Assembly (NCBI GenBank): GCA_024867545.1
Contig: JANFNE010000008.1
Location: forward strand, 310,001 to 374,000
Source: Phytopythium helicoides
Lineage: Eukaryota; Oomycota; Peronosporomycetes; Pythiales; Pythiaceae
DNA length: 64,000 bases
Direction: 5' to 3'
The position numbers and the translations under genes were made by a program. The notes below the pieces were generated by a model that saw only the letters and a program-made list of their open reading frames with translations, was not told the DNA's origin and searched no databases. The stretch's first letter is position 1, and each line of letters starts with the position of its first letter. Positions 20,139 through 29,783 of this stretch are shown here, one piece after another.

Positions 20139-21885
20139 ATGGCGCCGCCGCGCGCCACTGCGCGATTCCCCGAGCCCATGACGGCGTCTGCGTCCCCCCG
20201 CGAGCCCCAGGGCGTCGCCAGCCGCCTGGAGTCGGACCCGCTGCTGCTGGCGCCGCGCTCTGAGTACGACAAGGCGCTCGAGCTGACGGTGGGCGAGGTG
20301 CGCGTGCCGGACGCCGAGCTGGGCGAGCGCTTCAGCTGGCGCACGCTCTGGGCGTACGCGGGGCCCGGCTGGCTCATGAGCATCGCGTACGTGGACCCGG
20401 GCAACCTGGAGAGCGACCTGCAGGCCGGCGCGTACGCGGGCTTCCAGCTCATCTGGGTGCTCTTCGCGGCCACCGTCATGGGCTTCTTCCTCCAGGTGCT
20501 CGCCGCGCGCCTCGGCGTCGTCACGGGCAAGAACCTCGCAGAGATGTGCACCGACAAGTACCCGCGCTGGGCCTCGCTCGTGCTCTGGGTCATGACCGAG
20601 ATCGCCATCGTCGGCAGCGACATCCAGGAGGTGCTAGGCTCCGCCATCGCCTTCCAGATACTGTTCAACTTCCCGCTATACGTCGGCTGTCTGGTGCGCT
20701 GCGCTCACGGGGGCTGTCTGACTCCGAGTGCATGCGACTGACCTCCTGTTGCTGCAGATCACGGGCGTCGACGCGTTCACGTTCCTGCTGCTCCACCGCT
20801 ACGGCATCCGCAAGCTCGAGGCCTTCTTCGTGTCGCTCATCGCTGTCATGCTCGTCTGCTTCTGCATCAACTTCTTTCGCGGGGGCGTCGCGACTGCCGA
20901 CGTCGCATCTGGCTTCATGCCGCGCGTGCAGTCGTATGCCGTTGTGCAAGCGGTCGGCATTGTCGGCGCTGTCATCATGCCGCACAACATCTTCCTGCAC
21001 TCTGCGCTGGTGCAAACGCGCCAGGTGGACCCTGGGAATGCGCGCAAAGTGCATGAAGCCAACAAGTACTTCGCTATCGAGTCGGGAGGCGCATTGTTTG
21101 TGTCGTTCATCATCAATCTCGCTGTACTGGGAGTGTTTGCGAAGGGATTCTTTTCAACTGACTGTACGGGGACGTTTGCCGAGCACGGCATCAACACTGC
21201 GTGTGTACCCGGTGGAGTAGCAGACGGCGACTCGTATGGCTCGTGTCAGCTCTCCAATGGTGTATCTGGTGAATGCCAAGGTATTGGACTCTCTCAGGCT
21301 GGTGTGGCACTCAGTGGAATGCTCGGCCAGTACGCAGAGACGATCTGGGCAGTGGGACTTCTCGCAGCGGGTCAAAGTTCGACCATGACTGGAACCTATG
21401 CTGGCCAGTTTGTCATGGAGGGATTCTTGAATTTGCATCTGAGTCCGTGGAAGCGAGTGGCAGTGACGCGGTGCATGTCGCTCGTGCCTGCGCTGGTTGT
21501 AGCACTACTGAGCGAGGCGAACCCGCAAGACAGTGACCGCATGGACGAGTTTCTCAACATTCTCCAGTCGATTCAGCTACCGTTTGCGCTGCTCCCGGTG
21601 CTCATGTTTACCAGCTCGCGCCATGTGATGGGTCGCTTTGTGAACAACACCGCTACGATTGTGACCGGCTGGATCTTCGGCGCCATTGTGTGCCTCATCA
21701 ACCTATACCTCATCTTTGTCAATGTCAAGGACATGCAACTTGGGGTGATAGGGACTTCCGCGCTCATTGTTGCGGGAGGTGGCTACTTTTGGTTCCTGGG
21801 GTATCTGATGAAAGCGGAGCTCCGTTCTTTACTCCATTGGGCACACTCGCTTTGGCATGGAGAGCCCGTGGTGAGCCAATATTGA
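20139..21885 (+). CDS. NRAMP: NRAMP-family divalent metal transporter
   Basis: Proton-coupled uptake of Mn2+, Fe2+ or similar ions. Exons 20139-20693 and 20758-21885 are joined across a 64-nt intron (GTGCGC...CTGCAG), giving 560 residues. The metal-site motifs are intact: YVDPGNLESDL in TM1 (about residue 86) and VIMPHNIFLHSALVQ in TM6 (about residue 259). The transport signature GQSSTMTGTYAGQFVMEG follows. About 11-12 hydrophobic segments are visible. The N-terminus is Pro/Arg-rich with a later in-frame ATG at 20178. Which metal and which membrane (plasma or vacuolar) cannot be told from sequence. Confidence 0.93.
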
Positions 21886-22388
21886 ATGTAATTCGCACTA
21901 TTGTAGCCCTCTCAGCTGGTGATGCCTTTGCAGTACAACCTCTCATGAATAGCTTTGCTAATTCCAATCCAGAACGCATGACCCAAGCGTCCGAAGCTTA
22001 CGCTTGCTAACGTTTGCCGCCGACTCAGCCTTGCGCTAACTGGATACAGACTCACCCTGGTGCCCTTCCACTGTTGAGAAAATCTACGTTGTCCTGGTCA
22101 ATCAAACAAACGTTTTCCACAGCGTTCACTCAAGTACAGCCTCACCGCCACTAGAGTCAACAGACGTCAGCCAGCATTCGCGTATTTTGCACTGCACTGG
22201 CGTTCATCACGAGGAAATGCGTGTATTGGCTCATTTTTAGCATCGCCGGCGTAATCCATGATCGTCACGGATGCGCTCTATTACGCCGCTACCAAATATC
22301 CATGGGTACAGCCACTACTTCGGTATCTGGTCCAGCAACAACCTCATTTCTCGATCTGCAGGCAGACAAGCGCACTCACTCGACAACG
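21886..22388. other. Intergenic between NRAMP and nitroreductase
   Basis: About 500 bases. The sequence CCTCATTTCTCGATCTG near 22340 resembles an oomycete Inr for the nitroreductase gene, about 45 bases before its ATG. Nothing else recognised. Confidence 0.4.
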
Positions 22389-23178
22389 ATGGCTGCTGGA
22401 GACGTTATCCGTAATCGCCACTCCGCCAAGGCTTTCGCCGCCAAGTCTGTGCCTGAGGACGTCCTCGCGGAGGTTCTACATCTCATGCAGGTATGCACAA
22501 TTAGGAAGTAGTAACTTGATGCACTGCTAATACTTTGCATTGCAGAGAGCTCCATCATCCATGAACATGCAGCCTTACGTGACCATTGTTCTTCGAGACC
22601 AAGCTGATCGCGATCGGCTGGCACACGCCATGCTCGCTTCCAACGGCGAAAAGGTCAAGAGTGCACCTGTTGTGGTGGTCTTCGCGTCTGACCTCGGTAC
22701 GTCGGTTGCATCCTCCTACGATGCTAACCTCAACTAAACACTACCATACTGCCCAGAGCCTGTCCTCAACGTTCCACGTATCCAGCAACTCAAGCGAGAC
22801 GCCGGAATCCCACCATCCAAAATCGAAAACATGCCCAGACACGTGCGTTTGTTCTCGCACCACGGCCTTGACCCAGATGCTCCAGCACCATTGAGCACGC
22901 CGACATCAGCCTGGTCGATCAAACAGACAACCTTCGCTGCAGCCACACTGTTGTACGCCGCGCAAGAGTATGGCCTCGGGACCTTACCAATGGAAGGGTT
23001 CATGGAAGCACAAGTCCTCGAGGCTCTCCAGATCCCAGAGCGTTATGCCGTTCCCGTGATCATCGCCCTCGGATATCCTGAAGAAGAGGCCCAAGTGCGC
23101 TTGACACCTCGCTTGCCTGCGAGTGAGGTGATCTTTGAGGGGAAGTTCGGGGGCCGAGCGATCGAATCTTTCATTTAG
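22389..23178 (+). CDS. Nitroreductase-family flavoprotein, three exons
   Basis: Exons 22389-22490, 22546-22696 and 22757-23178 join in frame to 224 residues. The introns are 55 nt (GTATGC...TTGCAG) and 60 nt (GTACGT...CCCAG, with CTAAC). The protein has the nitroreductase layout: an N-terminal RNRHSAKAFAAKSVP (FMN phosphate-binding Arg region), APSSMNMQPYVTIV (FMN contact), APVVVVFASDL, a middle helix WSIKQTTFAAATLLYAAQ, and a C-terminal ALGYPEEEAQVRLTPR. Members use FMN and NAD(P)H to reduce nitro compounds, quinones or enones. The natural substrate is unknown. Confidence 0.83.
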
Positions 23179-23494
23179 AGTAGCCGAAACCACTCGCCAG
23201 GGAACTCTTCACGCCGAGTGACAACAATACCTTTCACTCATCTGTTCATCTCCAGCGTGCAAGCGTGCAATCTCTAAAACAATGCGTCACACATACAACG
23301 TACTCGTGTGGTACACATCAAAAGTCGACCGTCTATATTGTGACTCACTTGTGACTCACCACGTGAGTGAGTACTAGTACTGTAACCTAGTCTACACTAC
23401 CGAGACGAGCATATACAGTATGATATGCAAGTGCCCATACCCATGATCCCATCATGACGAACGAGCGAGTGCACTCGACTCATTTGTCGACGGC
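23179..23494. other. Short intergenic between nitroreductase and first polygalacturonase
   Basis: Two convergent genes end here. A small palindrome around CTCACCACGTGAG occurs near 23355-23368. No gene recognised. Confidence 0.4.
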
Positions 23495-23532
23495 ATCGGC
23501 TCGATTTCTGACTGCCGTCGTTGCCGTTGCGA

Positions 23533-24618
23533 TTACGACGACTTGCACGGGAGGGAGACAGAGCTGGGCTGACCAGTGCACGTGCCCGCAGCACCCGTCA
23601 CCGTGATGCTCTTGAAGTCCCAGCTTGACGTCACACTCGGGTTGGCCTTGATGTCGTAGATCTTGGTGGCAGATCCCGAGAGGCCGTTGATGGTGATTCC
23701 CGTGATGCCGACCTTGCTGGTGGGCGAACCCGAGTACTTTCCCAATCCCTTGTCGTAGTCCGAGTGGATGACGATGGCGTTCTCGACGTTTGTGAGCACG
23801 TTGCTCGTGTAGTTGGCGTTAGTGACGAGGCCCTCGAGTCCGACGATGGTCTTGATGCGGATGCCGTTGACGCTGTTGATGACCTGGTTGTTGTAGACCG
23901 TGAGTCCGTTGACCGTGTCAGAGGCGTCAGATACCGCTCCGCCGATAGAGCCAATAGAGATACCGTGGCCTCCCGAACAAATGTTGCCGGTAAAGAAAGT
24001 GTTGGTGCTGGACTGCATGGCAAGGCAGTCATCCTGGTTGTGGACGTGGCACCCCGTGATGGTGATGTGGTCGTTGCGGCTGAGGTCGAATCCGTCCGTG
24101 TTCTTGGCGACACCGTTACCGGCGCTCGAGTCAAGTGTGAGTCCACTGAGCGTCGTGTCCTTCGAGCTTAGAATACTGAAGGTACGGAAGGGCGAGTTCT
24201 TGATGGTGAAGCTCGACAGCGTGGACGACACGACATTGCTGAGGCGGAAGAAGACGGGACGCGTGATCGACTGGCCCAGGCTCCAGTAACTCGCTCCTTG
24301 GCCATCCAGCGTGCCGGTGCCGCCGACCTTGAGGTTGGTTCCCGTGAGTAGCACGAGCGGTCCGTCCCACTGCTTGACACCGAACGTCGTCGTTCCTTGG
24401 AACGTGATGGTGGCACCGGTCTTGGCCTTGGTCAGGTCGAGCGTGACGCCGGCCGGCACGGTCAGCGAGTTGATGACAACGTTGCTACACGTGGAGATGT
24501 CGTTGTTGGCATAGGTTCCCGTGAGCGTGCACGGGTCGGCTTCTTGAGTCATGTCGGCTCCGGCGGCGAGTGCGGCGAGGATGGCGGCGATGGTCGAGGC
24601 AAGTCCGAAGATCTTCAT
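23533..24618 (-). CDS. Secreted endo-polygalacturonase PG1 (GH28)
   Basis: Hydrolyses alpha-1,4 bonds in polygalacturonan of plant pectin; secreted. An intronless protein of 361 residues starting MKIFGLASTIAAILAALAAG, a clear signal peptide. The frame is open far upstream through the leader, but the conserved start is this ATG, about 100 bases after an Inr/FPR motif. GH28 catalytic motifs are all present: NTD (173-175), DD (196-197), GHG (217-219) and RIK (254-256). Compared with PG2, the segment around the catalytic Asp pair differs (HVHNQDDC, GNICSGGHG, GAVSDASD). It is head to head with PG2. Confidence 0.93.
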   Translation of the reverse strand: MKIFGLASTIAAILAALAAGADMTQEADPCTLTGTYANNDISTCSNVVINSLTVPAGVTLDLTKAKTGATITFQGTTTFGVKQWDGPLVLLTGTNLKVGGTGTLDGQGASYWSLGQSITRPVFFRLSNVVSSTLSSFTIKNSPFRTFSILSSKDTTLSGLTLDSSAGNGVAKNTDGFDLSRNDHITITGCHVHNQDDCLAMQSSTNTFFTGNICSGGHGISIGSIGGAVSDASDTVNGLTVYNNQVINSVNGIRIKTIVGLEGLVTNANYTSNVLTNVENAIVIHSDYDKGLGKYSGSPTSKVGITGITINGLSGSATKIYDIKANPSVTSSWDFKSITVTGAAGTCTGQPSSVSLPCKSS

Positions 24619-24714
24619 GATGGTCGATTGGTAGGTTGGCTGGTTTGTAGGTAGTAGCGGTGGTAGCAGGAGTTGCTTGGTTGGTGGTCTTGCTTGGCTT
24701 GTGTGGCGCGAGGC

Positions 24715-24729
24715 AAATTGCGGAATGGC
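24715..24729 (-). promoter_or_regulatory. Inr/FPR core promoter of PG1
   Basis: On the minus strand GCCATTCCGCAATTT fits the oomycete consensus GCTCATTYYNCAWTTT. It lies about 100 bases before the ATG. The same element occurs at the same place before PG2, 4, 5, 7 and 8. Confidence 0.65.
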
Positions 24730-25258
24730 ATTGACTGAGCTCGACAATTCAGTTGAAGAGCGGCCGGTCACACTGAACACTGCAGAGCCCTACTGCTGTC
24801 GCACCCTGTGATGTCCTGTGTTATGCAAGCTGTGTGATTCCCCCTGTCATTGGGCTGATGGCCTGCTGTGCATTCAATGAACCTAGATTGGATTGCTAAA
24901 CTAAACTCCAGCTTGCCGCTGCAATCAGAGCAGTGCACAGTTTTGCGTGTGTCCATGCTCAGATCCGGCGTTACCTTGACAAGTGCAAGTGTTGTGCTAT
25001 TGCCAAACGAGCGCGACTGCTTCTGGATGTGAATTGGGATGCTAAGAAGCATTTGAAGTGTCCGCTCCGCAGCGCCGTGCCGTATCTTCCAGATTTGCAA
25101 CACAACGAGGCAATGCTGGTTGCAGCGCACGAATGATGCAGCACTGATGTTGCTGTTCGAAGTGTAGCGATGGAAAATGCTGACTGTGAACTTGTACTAC
25201 TGTCGTGTTATGCAGCAAGCAAACGCAGTCACGTGATGGGCAGGCAGATCCTGAGTTA

Positions 25259-26237
25259 ATTCCGTAATCGTGCGTAATCGTGGGCTTGTGATGTGTGTCC
25301 TGTATAAAAATGCAAGGTCTACTGCAACTTGGTTGCGGCAAGTATCCTCGTTGATTTGTTCTTGATCCGTGGATGTGTTGCCGTCGCTGACGAACGTAAG
25401 CGCTATGAGTCTACACTGTACTCTGAGGTCTTGGATTGGCTTTGTGTTTACGCCGTCCGTGCCTCGAAAAACATAGATGCAGCGGTGTTGAAAGGATGGC
25501 GTAACTAAGGACGGTGGTGGTGCGTTTTTCCTTTTGTTCACCCCATCTCATGGGATCTTGCTATTGCTGGATTTCGTGGAGGCGGCACCGTGAGCCCATC
25601 AGTCTGAGTGATAGAAACACACGCTCCCATGTTCATGTTCGTGCTTGAAAACATGTTGGGATTGCACCTGGCAGTCCAGCCGGCGTCGGGTTTGCGCAAC
25701 ACGGATCGACGTGTTGAAGACCGCCGCCCTCGCAGCGATCGACTGGGAGCAGGTGCGTGCTCTCAGCAAGTCGATTGCTGCTCGGCGCGTGCTCGGGATG
25801 GTGCCTGCTCGCTGATTGGGCGGATGGCACGGTCCCCGCCCACGGTACTTCTGATGCTGATCGCTGATTGGCTGATGTTGGACACTTAAGTTGCTTTAGT
25901 CGTGTGAATGGAGTTTCGACACTACTCCAGCAACATAACGGTGGCGAGCGCATCGGTCCTTGTCGGGACTTCCCCGCAGTAGTTCTAGGAGACCGTCGTA
26001 GCAGTTTTCAGATGAACTAATTCACTTTCGGATAATCCATTCGCCACTCACTTGCCTACGCTACCTTCATTCGCTTATATCAAGAAAACAGTCGTGGTTG
26101 ACGAATACACGGGATCCGCTAGCACCCTGCAATGCGTTGCGTTTCCTAGGGTAAGGAGAGCGCCACGAGTAACTTCTTCCCCACACAACCACATCCACCC
26201 CAACTTTGTCTCAAAAATCAACCACACCGCAATTTTA
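25259..26237. other. Central spacer of polygalacturonase inverted repeat 1
   Basis: About 980 bases between the arms, with no recognised gene. A TATA-like TGTATAAAAATGC occurs at 25302-25314. Short frames (for example on the minus strand at 25633-25953) have no known domain. Confidence 0.5.
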
Positions 26238-26754
26238 CTCAGGATCTGCCTACCCATCACGTGACTGCGTTTGCTTGCTGCATAACACGACAGTAGTACA
26301 AGTTCACAGTCAGCATTTTCCATCGCTACACTTCGAACAGCAACATCAGTGCTGCATCATCCGTGCGCTGCAACCAGCATTGCCTCGTTGTGTTGCAAAT
26401 CTGGAAGATATGGCACGGCGTTGCGGAGCGGACACTTCAAATGCTTCTTAGCATCCCAATTCACATCCAGAAACAATCGCGTGCGTTTGGCAATAGCACA
26501 GCACTTGCACTTGTCAAGTCAACGCCGGATCTGAGCATGGACACACGCAAAACTGTGCGCTGCTCTGATTGCGGTGGCAAGCTGGAGTTTAGTTTAGCAA
26601 TCCAATCTAGCTTCATTGAATGCACAGCAGACCATCAGCCCAATGACAAGGGGAATCCCATAGCTTGCACAACACAGGGCATCACAAGGTGTGACAGCAG
26701 TAGGGCTCTGCAGTGCTCAGTGTGACCCAACTGAATTGTCGAGCTCGGTCAATG

Positions 26755-26768
26755 TCATTCCGCAATTT
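26755..26768 (+). promoter_or_regulatory. Inr/FPR core promoter of PG2
   Basis: TCATTCCGCAATTT is a near perfect match to the oomycete core promoter, about 85-98 bases before the PG2 ATG. Confidence 0.65.
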
Positions 26769-26852
26769 GCCTCGCGCCACACAAGCCAAGCAAACCCACC
26801 AACCAAGCAACTCCTGCTACCACAGCTACTACCGACCGATCAACCCGCCATC

Positions 26853-27938
26853 ATGAAGATCTTCGGACTTGCCTCGACCATCGCCGCCATCCTCGCCGCA
26901 CTCGCCGCTGGAGCCGACATGACCCAAGAAGCTGACCCATGCACGCTCACGGGAACCTACGCCAACAACGACATCTCCACGTGCAGCAACGTTGTCATCA
27001 ACTCGCTGACCGTACCGGCCGGTGTCACGCTCGACCTGACCAAGGCCAAGACCGGCGCCACCATCACGTTCCAGGGAACGACGACGTTCGGTGTCAAGCA
27101 GTGGGACGGACCACTCGTGCTACTCACGGGAACCAACCTCAAGGTCGGCGGCACTGGCACGCTGGATGGCCAAGGAGCGAGTTACTGGAGCCTGGGCCAG
27201 TCAATCACGCGTCCCGTCTTCTTCCGCCTCAGCAATGTCGTGTCGTCCACGCTGTCGAGCTTCACCATCAAGAACTCGCCCTTCCGTACCTTCAGTATTC
27301 TAAGCTCGAAGGACACGACGCTCAGTGGCCTCACACTTGACTCGAGCGCCGGTAACGGTGTCGCCAAGAACACGGACGGCTTCGACCTCAGCCGCAACGA
27401 CCACGTCACCATCACGGGTTGTCACATCACCAATCAGGACGACTGTCTCGCCATGCAGTCCAGCACCAACACCTTCTTCACGGGAAACACCTGCACGGGG
27501 GGCCACGGCATCTCCATTGGCTCCATCGGCGGAACCGCCGTCGACTCCTCTGACACGGTCAACGGCCTCACGGTCTACAACAACCAGGTCATCAACAGCG
27601 TCAACGGCATCCGCATCAAGACCATCGTCGGACTCGAGGGCCTCGTCACTAACGCCAACTACACGAGCAACGTGCTCACAAACGTCGAGAACGCCATCGT
27701 CATCCACTCGGACTACGACAAGGGATTGGGAAAGTACTCGGGTACGCCCTCGAGTAAGGTCGGCATCACGGGAATCACCATCAACGGCCTCTCGGGATCG
27801 GCCACCAAGATCTACGACATCAAGGCCAACCCGAGTGTGACGTCAAGCTGGGACTTCAAGAGGATCACGGTGACGGGTGCTGCGGGCACGTGCACTGGTC
27901 AGCCCAGCTCTGTCTCCCTCCCGTGCAAGTCGTCGTAA
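26853..27938 (+). CDS. Secreted endo-polygalacturonase PG2 (GH28)
   Basis: An intronless 361-residue protein with the same signal peptide and the full GH28 motif set (NTD 173-175, DD 196-197, GHG 217-219, RIK 254-256). Most of the protein follows PG1 (QWDGPL, ASYWSLGQS, NNQVINSVNG, GLGKYSG). The middle part around the catalytic residues (HITNQDDC, GNTCTGGHG, GTAVDSSD) is identical to PG4/5/7/8, which suggests a converted patch. It is divergent from PG1 across the first inverted repeat. It ends convergent with the small TFIIS-N gene. Confidence 0.93.
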   Translation: MKIFGLASTIAAILAALAAGADMTQEADPCTLTGTYANNDISTCSNVVINSLTVPAGVTLDLTKAKTGATITFQGTTTFGVKQWDGPLVLLTGTNLKVGGTGTLDGQGASYWSLGQSITRPVFFRLSNVVSSTLSSFTIKNSPFRTFSILSSKDTTLSGLTLDSSAGNGVAKNTDGFDLSRNDHVTITGCHITNQDDCLAMQSSTNTFFTGNTCTGGHGISIGSIGGTAVDSSDTVNGLTVYNNQVINSVNGIRIKTIVGLEGLVTNANYTSNVLTNVENAIVIHSDYDKGLGKYSGTPSSKVGITGITINGLSGSATKIYDIKANPSVTSSWDFKRITVTGAAGTCTGQPSSVSLPCKSS

Positions 27939-28156
27939 CGATATCGACGGCAGTCAGAAATCGAGCCGATGACAGTGAAGGGATACATCGAGTCATCACC
28001 AGTGTGTGAGAACAAAAATGAGTGCCGTCCCATTGAGAATGATAGAGAGGTCTTGATGTGGGAGCAGCTTCTAGCTAGCGTAGGTAGGACAGACTCGCGC
28101 TAGCTGGGGGTCGCTGCACCCTCGGTGTGTGATAAATACTCTTGAGCAATGGGCCG

Positions 28157-28654
28157 TCACTCCCCAAAGTTGCGTCCGTACGTCTGCACCCTCCGCGCTC
28201 TTCTCCTCGCCGCCTTCTTCGCCCTCGCCTTCCACGTCTTGAGCAGTTTGGCCGCGCGCACCTGGATCTCCTCTGTCGCTCGCAGCAGTCAGCGACCACT
28301 CTGTCCGTGCCGCGCAGGTCCATCCGCTCTCACCTGTGGGCGCTCGGCGCTGCAGCCGCGTGAGCGCGCGTCCGATGAGCGTCTTCTCCAGCATCTCGAG
28401 CGAGACGAAGAGCTGCTCGAGCGCCTCGAGCGCGTCCTCCATCTGCGCGGGCGTCCTGGCGTCCTCGAGCTCGTCTCGCAGGTGCGCCACCATCTCCTCC
28501 ACCACCTGCAGGCCCCGTCAGCCCAGCCCGCCCTCCTCGCCTCGCCACAACGCACCACTTTGCCGCCCACGTCGATCTTGGTCTGCCGCTGGCGCCGCGC
28601 GCGCGGCCTGGCGCTCTCGGCGGCCGCCTCCCCGCGCACCACGAAGCGCTCCAT
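28157..28654 (-). CDS. Small TFIIS N-terminal-domain protein
   Basis: Exons 28654-28559, 28505-28334 and 28272-28157 join in frame to 127 residues; an upstream in-frame ATG at 28708 would add 18. The introns are 53 nt (GTGGTG...CTGCAG) and 61 nt (GTGAGA...CGACAG). Residues about 35-105 form a helical bundle resembling the TFIIS N-terminal (LW) domain: ALEQLFVSLEMLEKTLIGRA, then AAKLLKTWKARAKK. This domain docks elongation factors on RNA polymerase II partners. The C-terminus is very basic (ARRRARRV). No zinc ribbon is present, so it is not TFIIS itself. The N-terminal part of the gene has no recognised match. Confidence 0.6.
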
Positions 28655-28846
28655 GTCGGAAAGTGACGCCGTCCTTTCGCGGGACGCTCTCAATTCAAAG
28701 AATCGCATGGTGGCTACACTGAATCATGCTGGCTTCATTATGCTCTCAATTCAACTACTCGCGCGTCAACTCAAAGAATCGCCACCAACGACTTGGCCAC
28801 CACCACGTCAGTCGAGTTGCTTTCCCCTCCCCCTCGAGCCCCCAGC

Positions 28847-29719
28847 ATGGGCGACTCGCGCTGGAACCGGCGGCAGCTGCTGCAGATGGCGGCGGGCGGC
28901 GGCGCGGGCATCGTGGCCAAGACGGTGGTGGCGCCGTTCGAGCGCGTCAAGATCGTGTGCCAGACGGGCGAGTCGGCCGGCATGCTGCACACCACGGCGG
29001 CCATCTGGCGCGCCGAGGGCTCGCTCGGCTTCTGGCGAGGCAACCTGGCCGCCTGCGTGCGCGTCGTGCCGCACAAGGCCGTGCTCTTCGGCTTCTCGGA
29101 CGTCTACAAGGACGCCTTCAGGTCGCTAAACGCCGCGCAGCCCGGGGAGCTCCCGCCATGGGGGGCGTTCGCCTCCGGGTCGCTCGCGGGATTCACGGCG
29201 TCGGTGCTCACGTACCCGCTCGACCTCATCCGCACGCGCGTGTCGGGCTACATTGGCAGAGACGCGCCCTACAGCGGCATCACCAGCACCTTCCTCCGCA
29301 CATTCCGCGAGGAGGGCTTCCGCGCGCTCTTCCGCGGCATTGGACCCACGCTCGCAGGCAGCATCCCCTACGAGGGCATCAAGTTCGGCTCCTACGACCT
29401 GCTCACGCAGCTGCTGCCAGAGGACATCAACCCCAAGGCCGACTTCGCGGGAAAGATCATGTGCGGCGGAGGCGCAGGCATGCTCGCCACCATTTTCACC
29501 TACCCCAACGACACGGTGCGCAGGCGGCTGCAGATGCAGGGGTCCGGCGGCGCCCCGCGCATCTACCGCAACGCCATCCACTGCTACACCACGCTCGCGC
29601 AGCGCGAGGGATTCGTATCCTTCTACCGCGGCCTCACACCCACGCTCGTGCGTGCCGTGCCAAACATGGGCGTGCAGTTCGCCACCTACGAGCTGTTCAA
29701 GTCATGGCTCCCCAAGTAG
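28847..29719 (+). CDS. Mitochondrial carrier (SLC25) family protein
   Basis: A single-exon protein of 290 residues from ATG 28847 (CAGCATGGG); the frame is open upstream but without ATG. There are three carrier repeats, each with the signature: PFERVKI (first), PLDLIRTR (second) and PNDTVRRR (third). Each is followed by a G-x-x-x-FWRG, LFRG or FYRG-like motif. Members sit in the mitochondrial inner membrane and exchange nucleotides, cofactors or metabolites. The motif set resembles the CoA/adenine-nucleotide carrier group (SLC25A16/A42-like), but the substrate is not assured. It is convergent with the FAM161-like gene, about 65 bases apart. Confidence 0.88.
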   Translation: MGDSRWNRRQLLQMAAGGGAGIVAKTVVAPFERVKIVCQTGESAGMLHTTAAIWRAEGSLGFWRGNLAACVRVVPHKAVLFGFSDVYKDAFRSLNAAQPGELPPWGAFASGSLAGFTASVLTYPLDLIRTRVSGYIGRDAPYSGITSTFLRTFREEGFRALFRGIGPTLAGSIPYEGIKFGSYDLLTQLLPEDINPKADFAGKIMCGGGAGMLATIFTYPNDTVRRRLQMQGSGGAPRIYRNAIHCYTTLAQREGFVSFYRGLTPTLVRAVPNMGVQFATYELFKSWLPK

Positions 29720-29783
29720 ATGCAAGCGATAGACGGCCTACTCCTCACCAAGTAGACGCTTCGTTGGTATTTTTTACCGTATC

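Larger units (their letters stand above)
23495..25258. repeat. Left arm of inverted repeat 1 (polygalacturonase pair 1/2)
   Basis: This segment reappears in reverse complement at about 26238-27975. The match includes the polygalacturonase gene, its 5' leader and about 600 bases of upstream sequence. Mirror positions within the genes sum to 51471. The arms are similar but not identical. Confidence 0.8.
26238..27975. repeat. Right arm of inverted repeat 1
   Basis: Reverse complement of about 23495-25258, containing PG2 and its upstream region. The outer end falls about 35 bases past the PG2 stop codon (shared GACGGCAGTCAGAAATCGAG). Confidence 0.8.
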
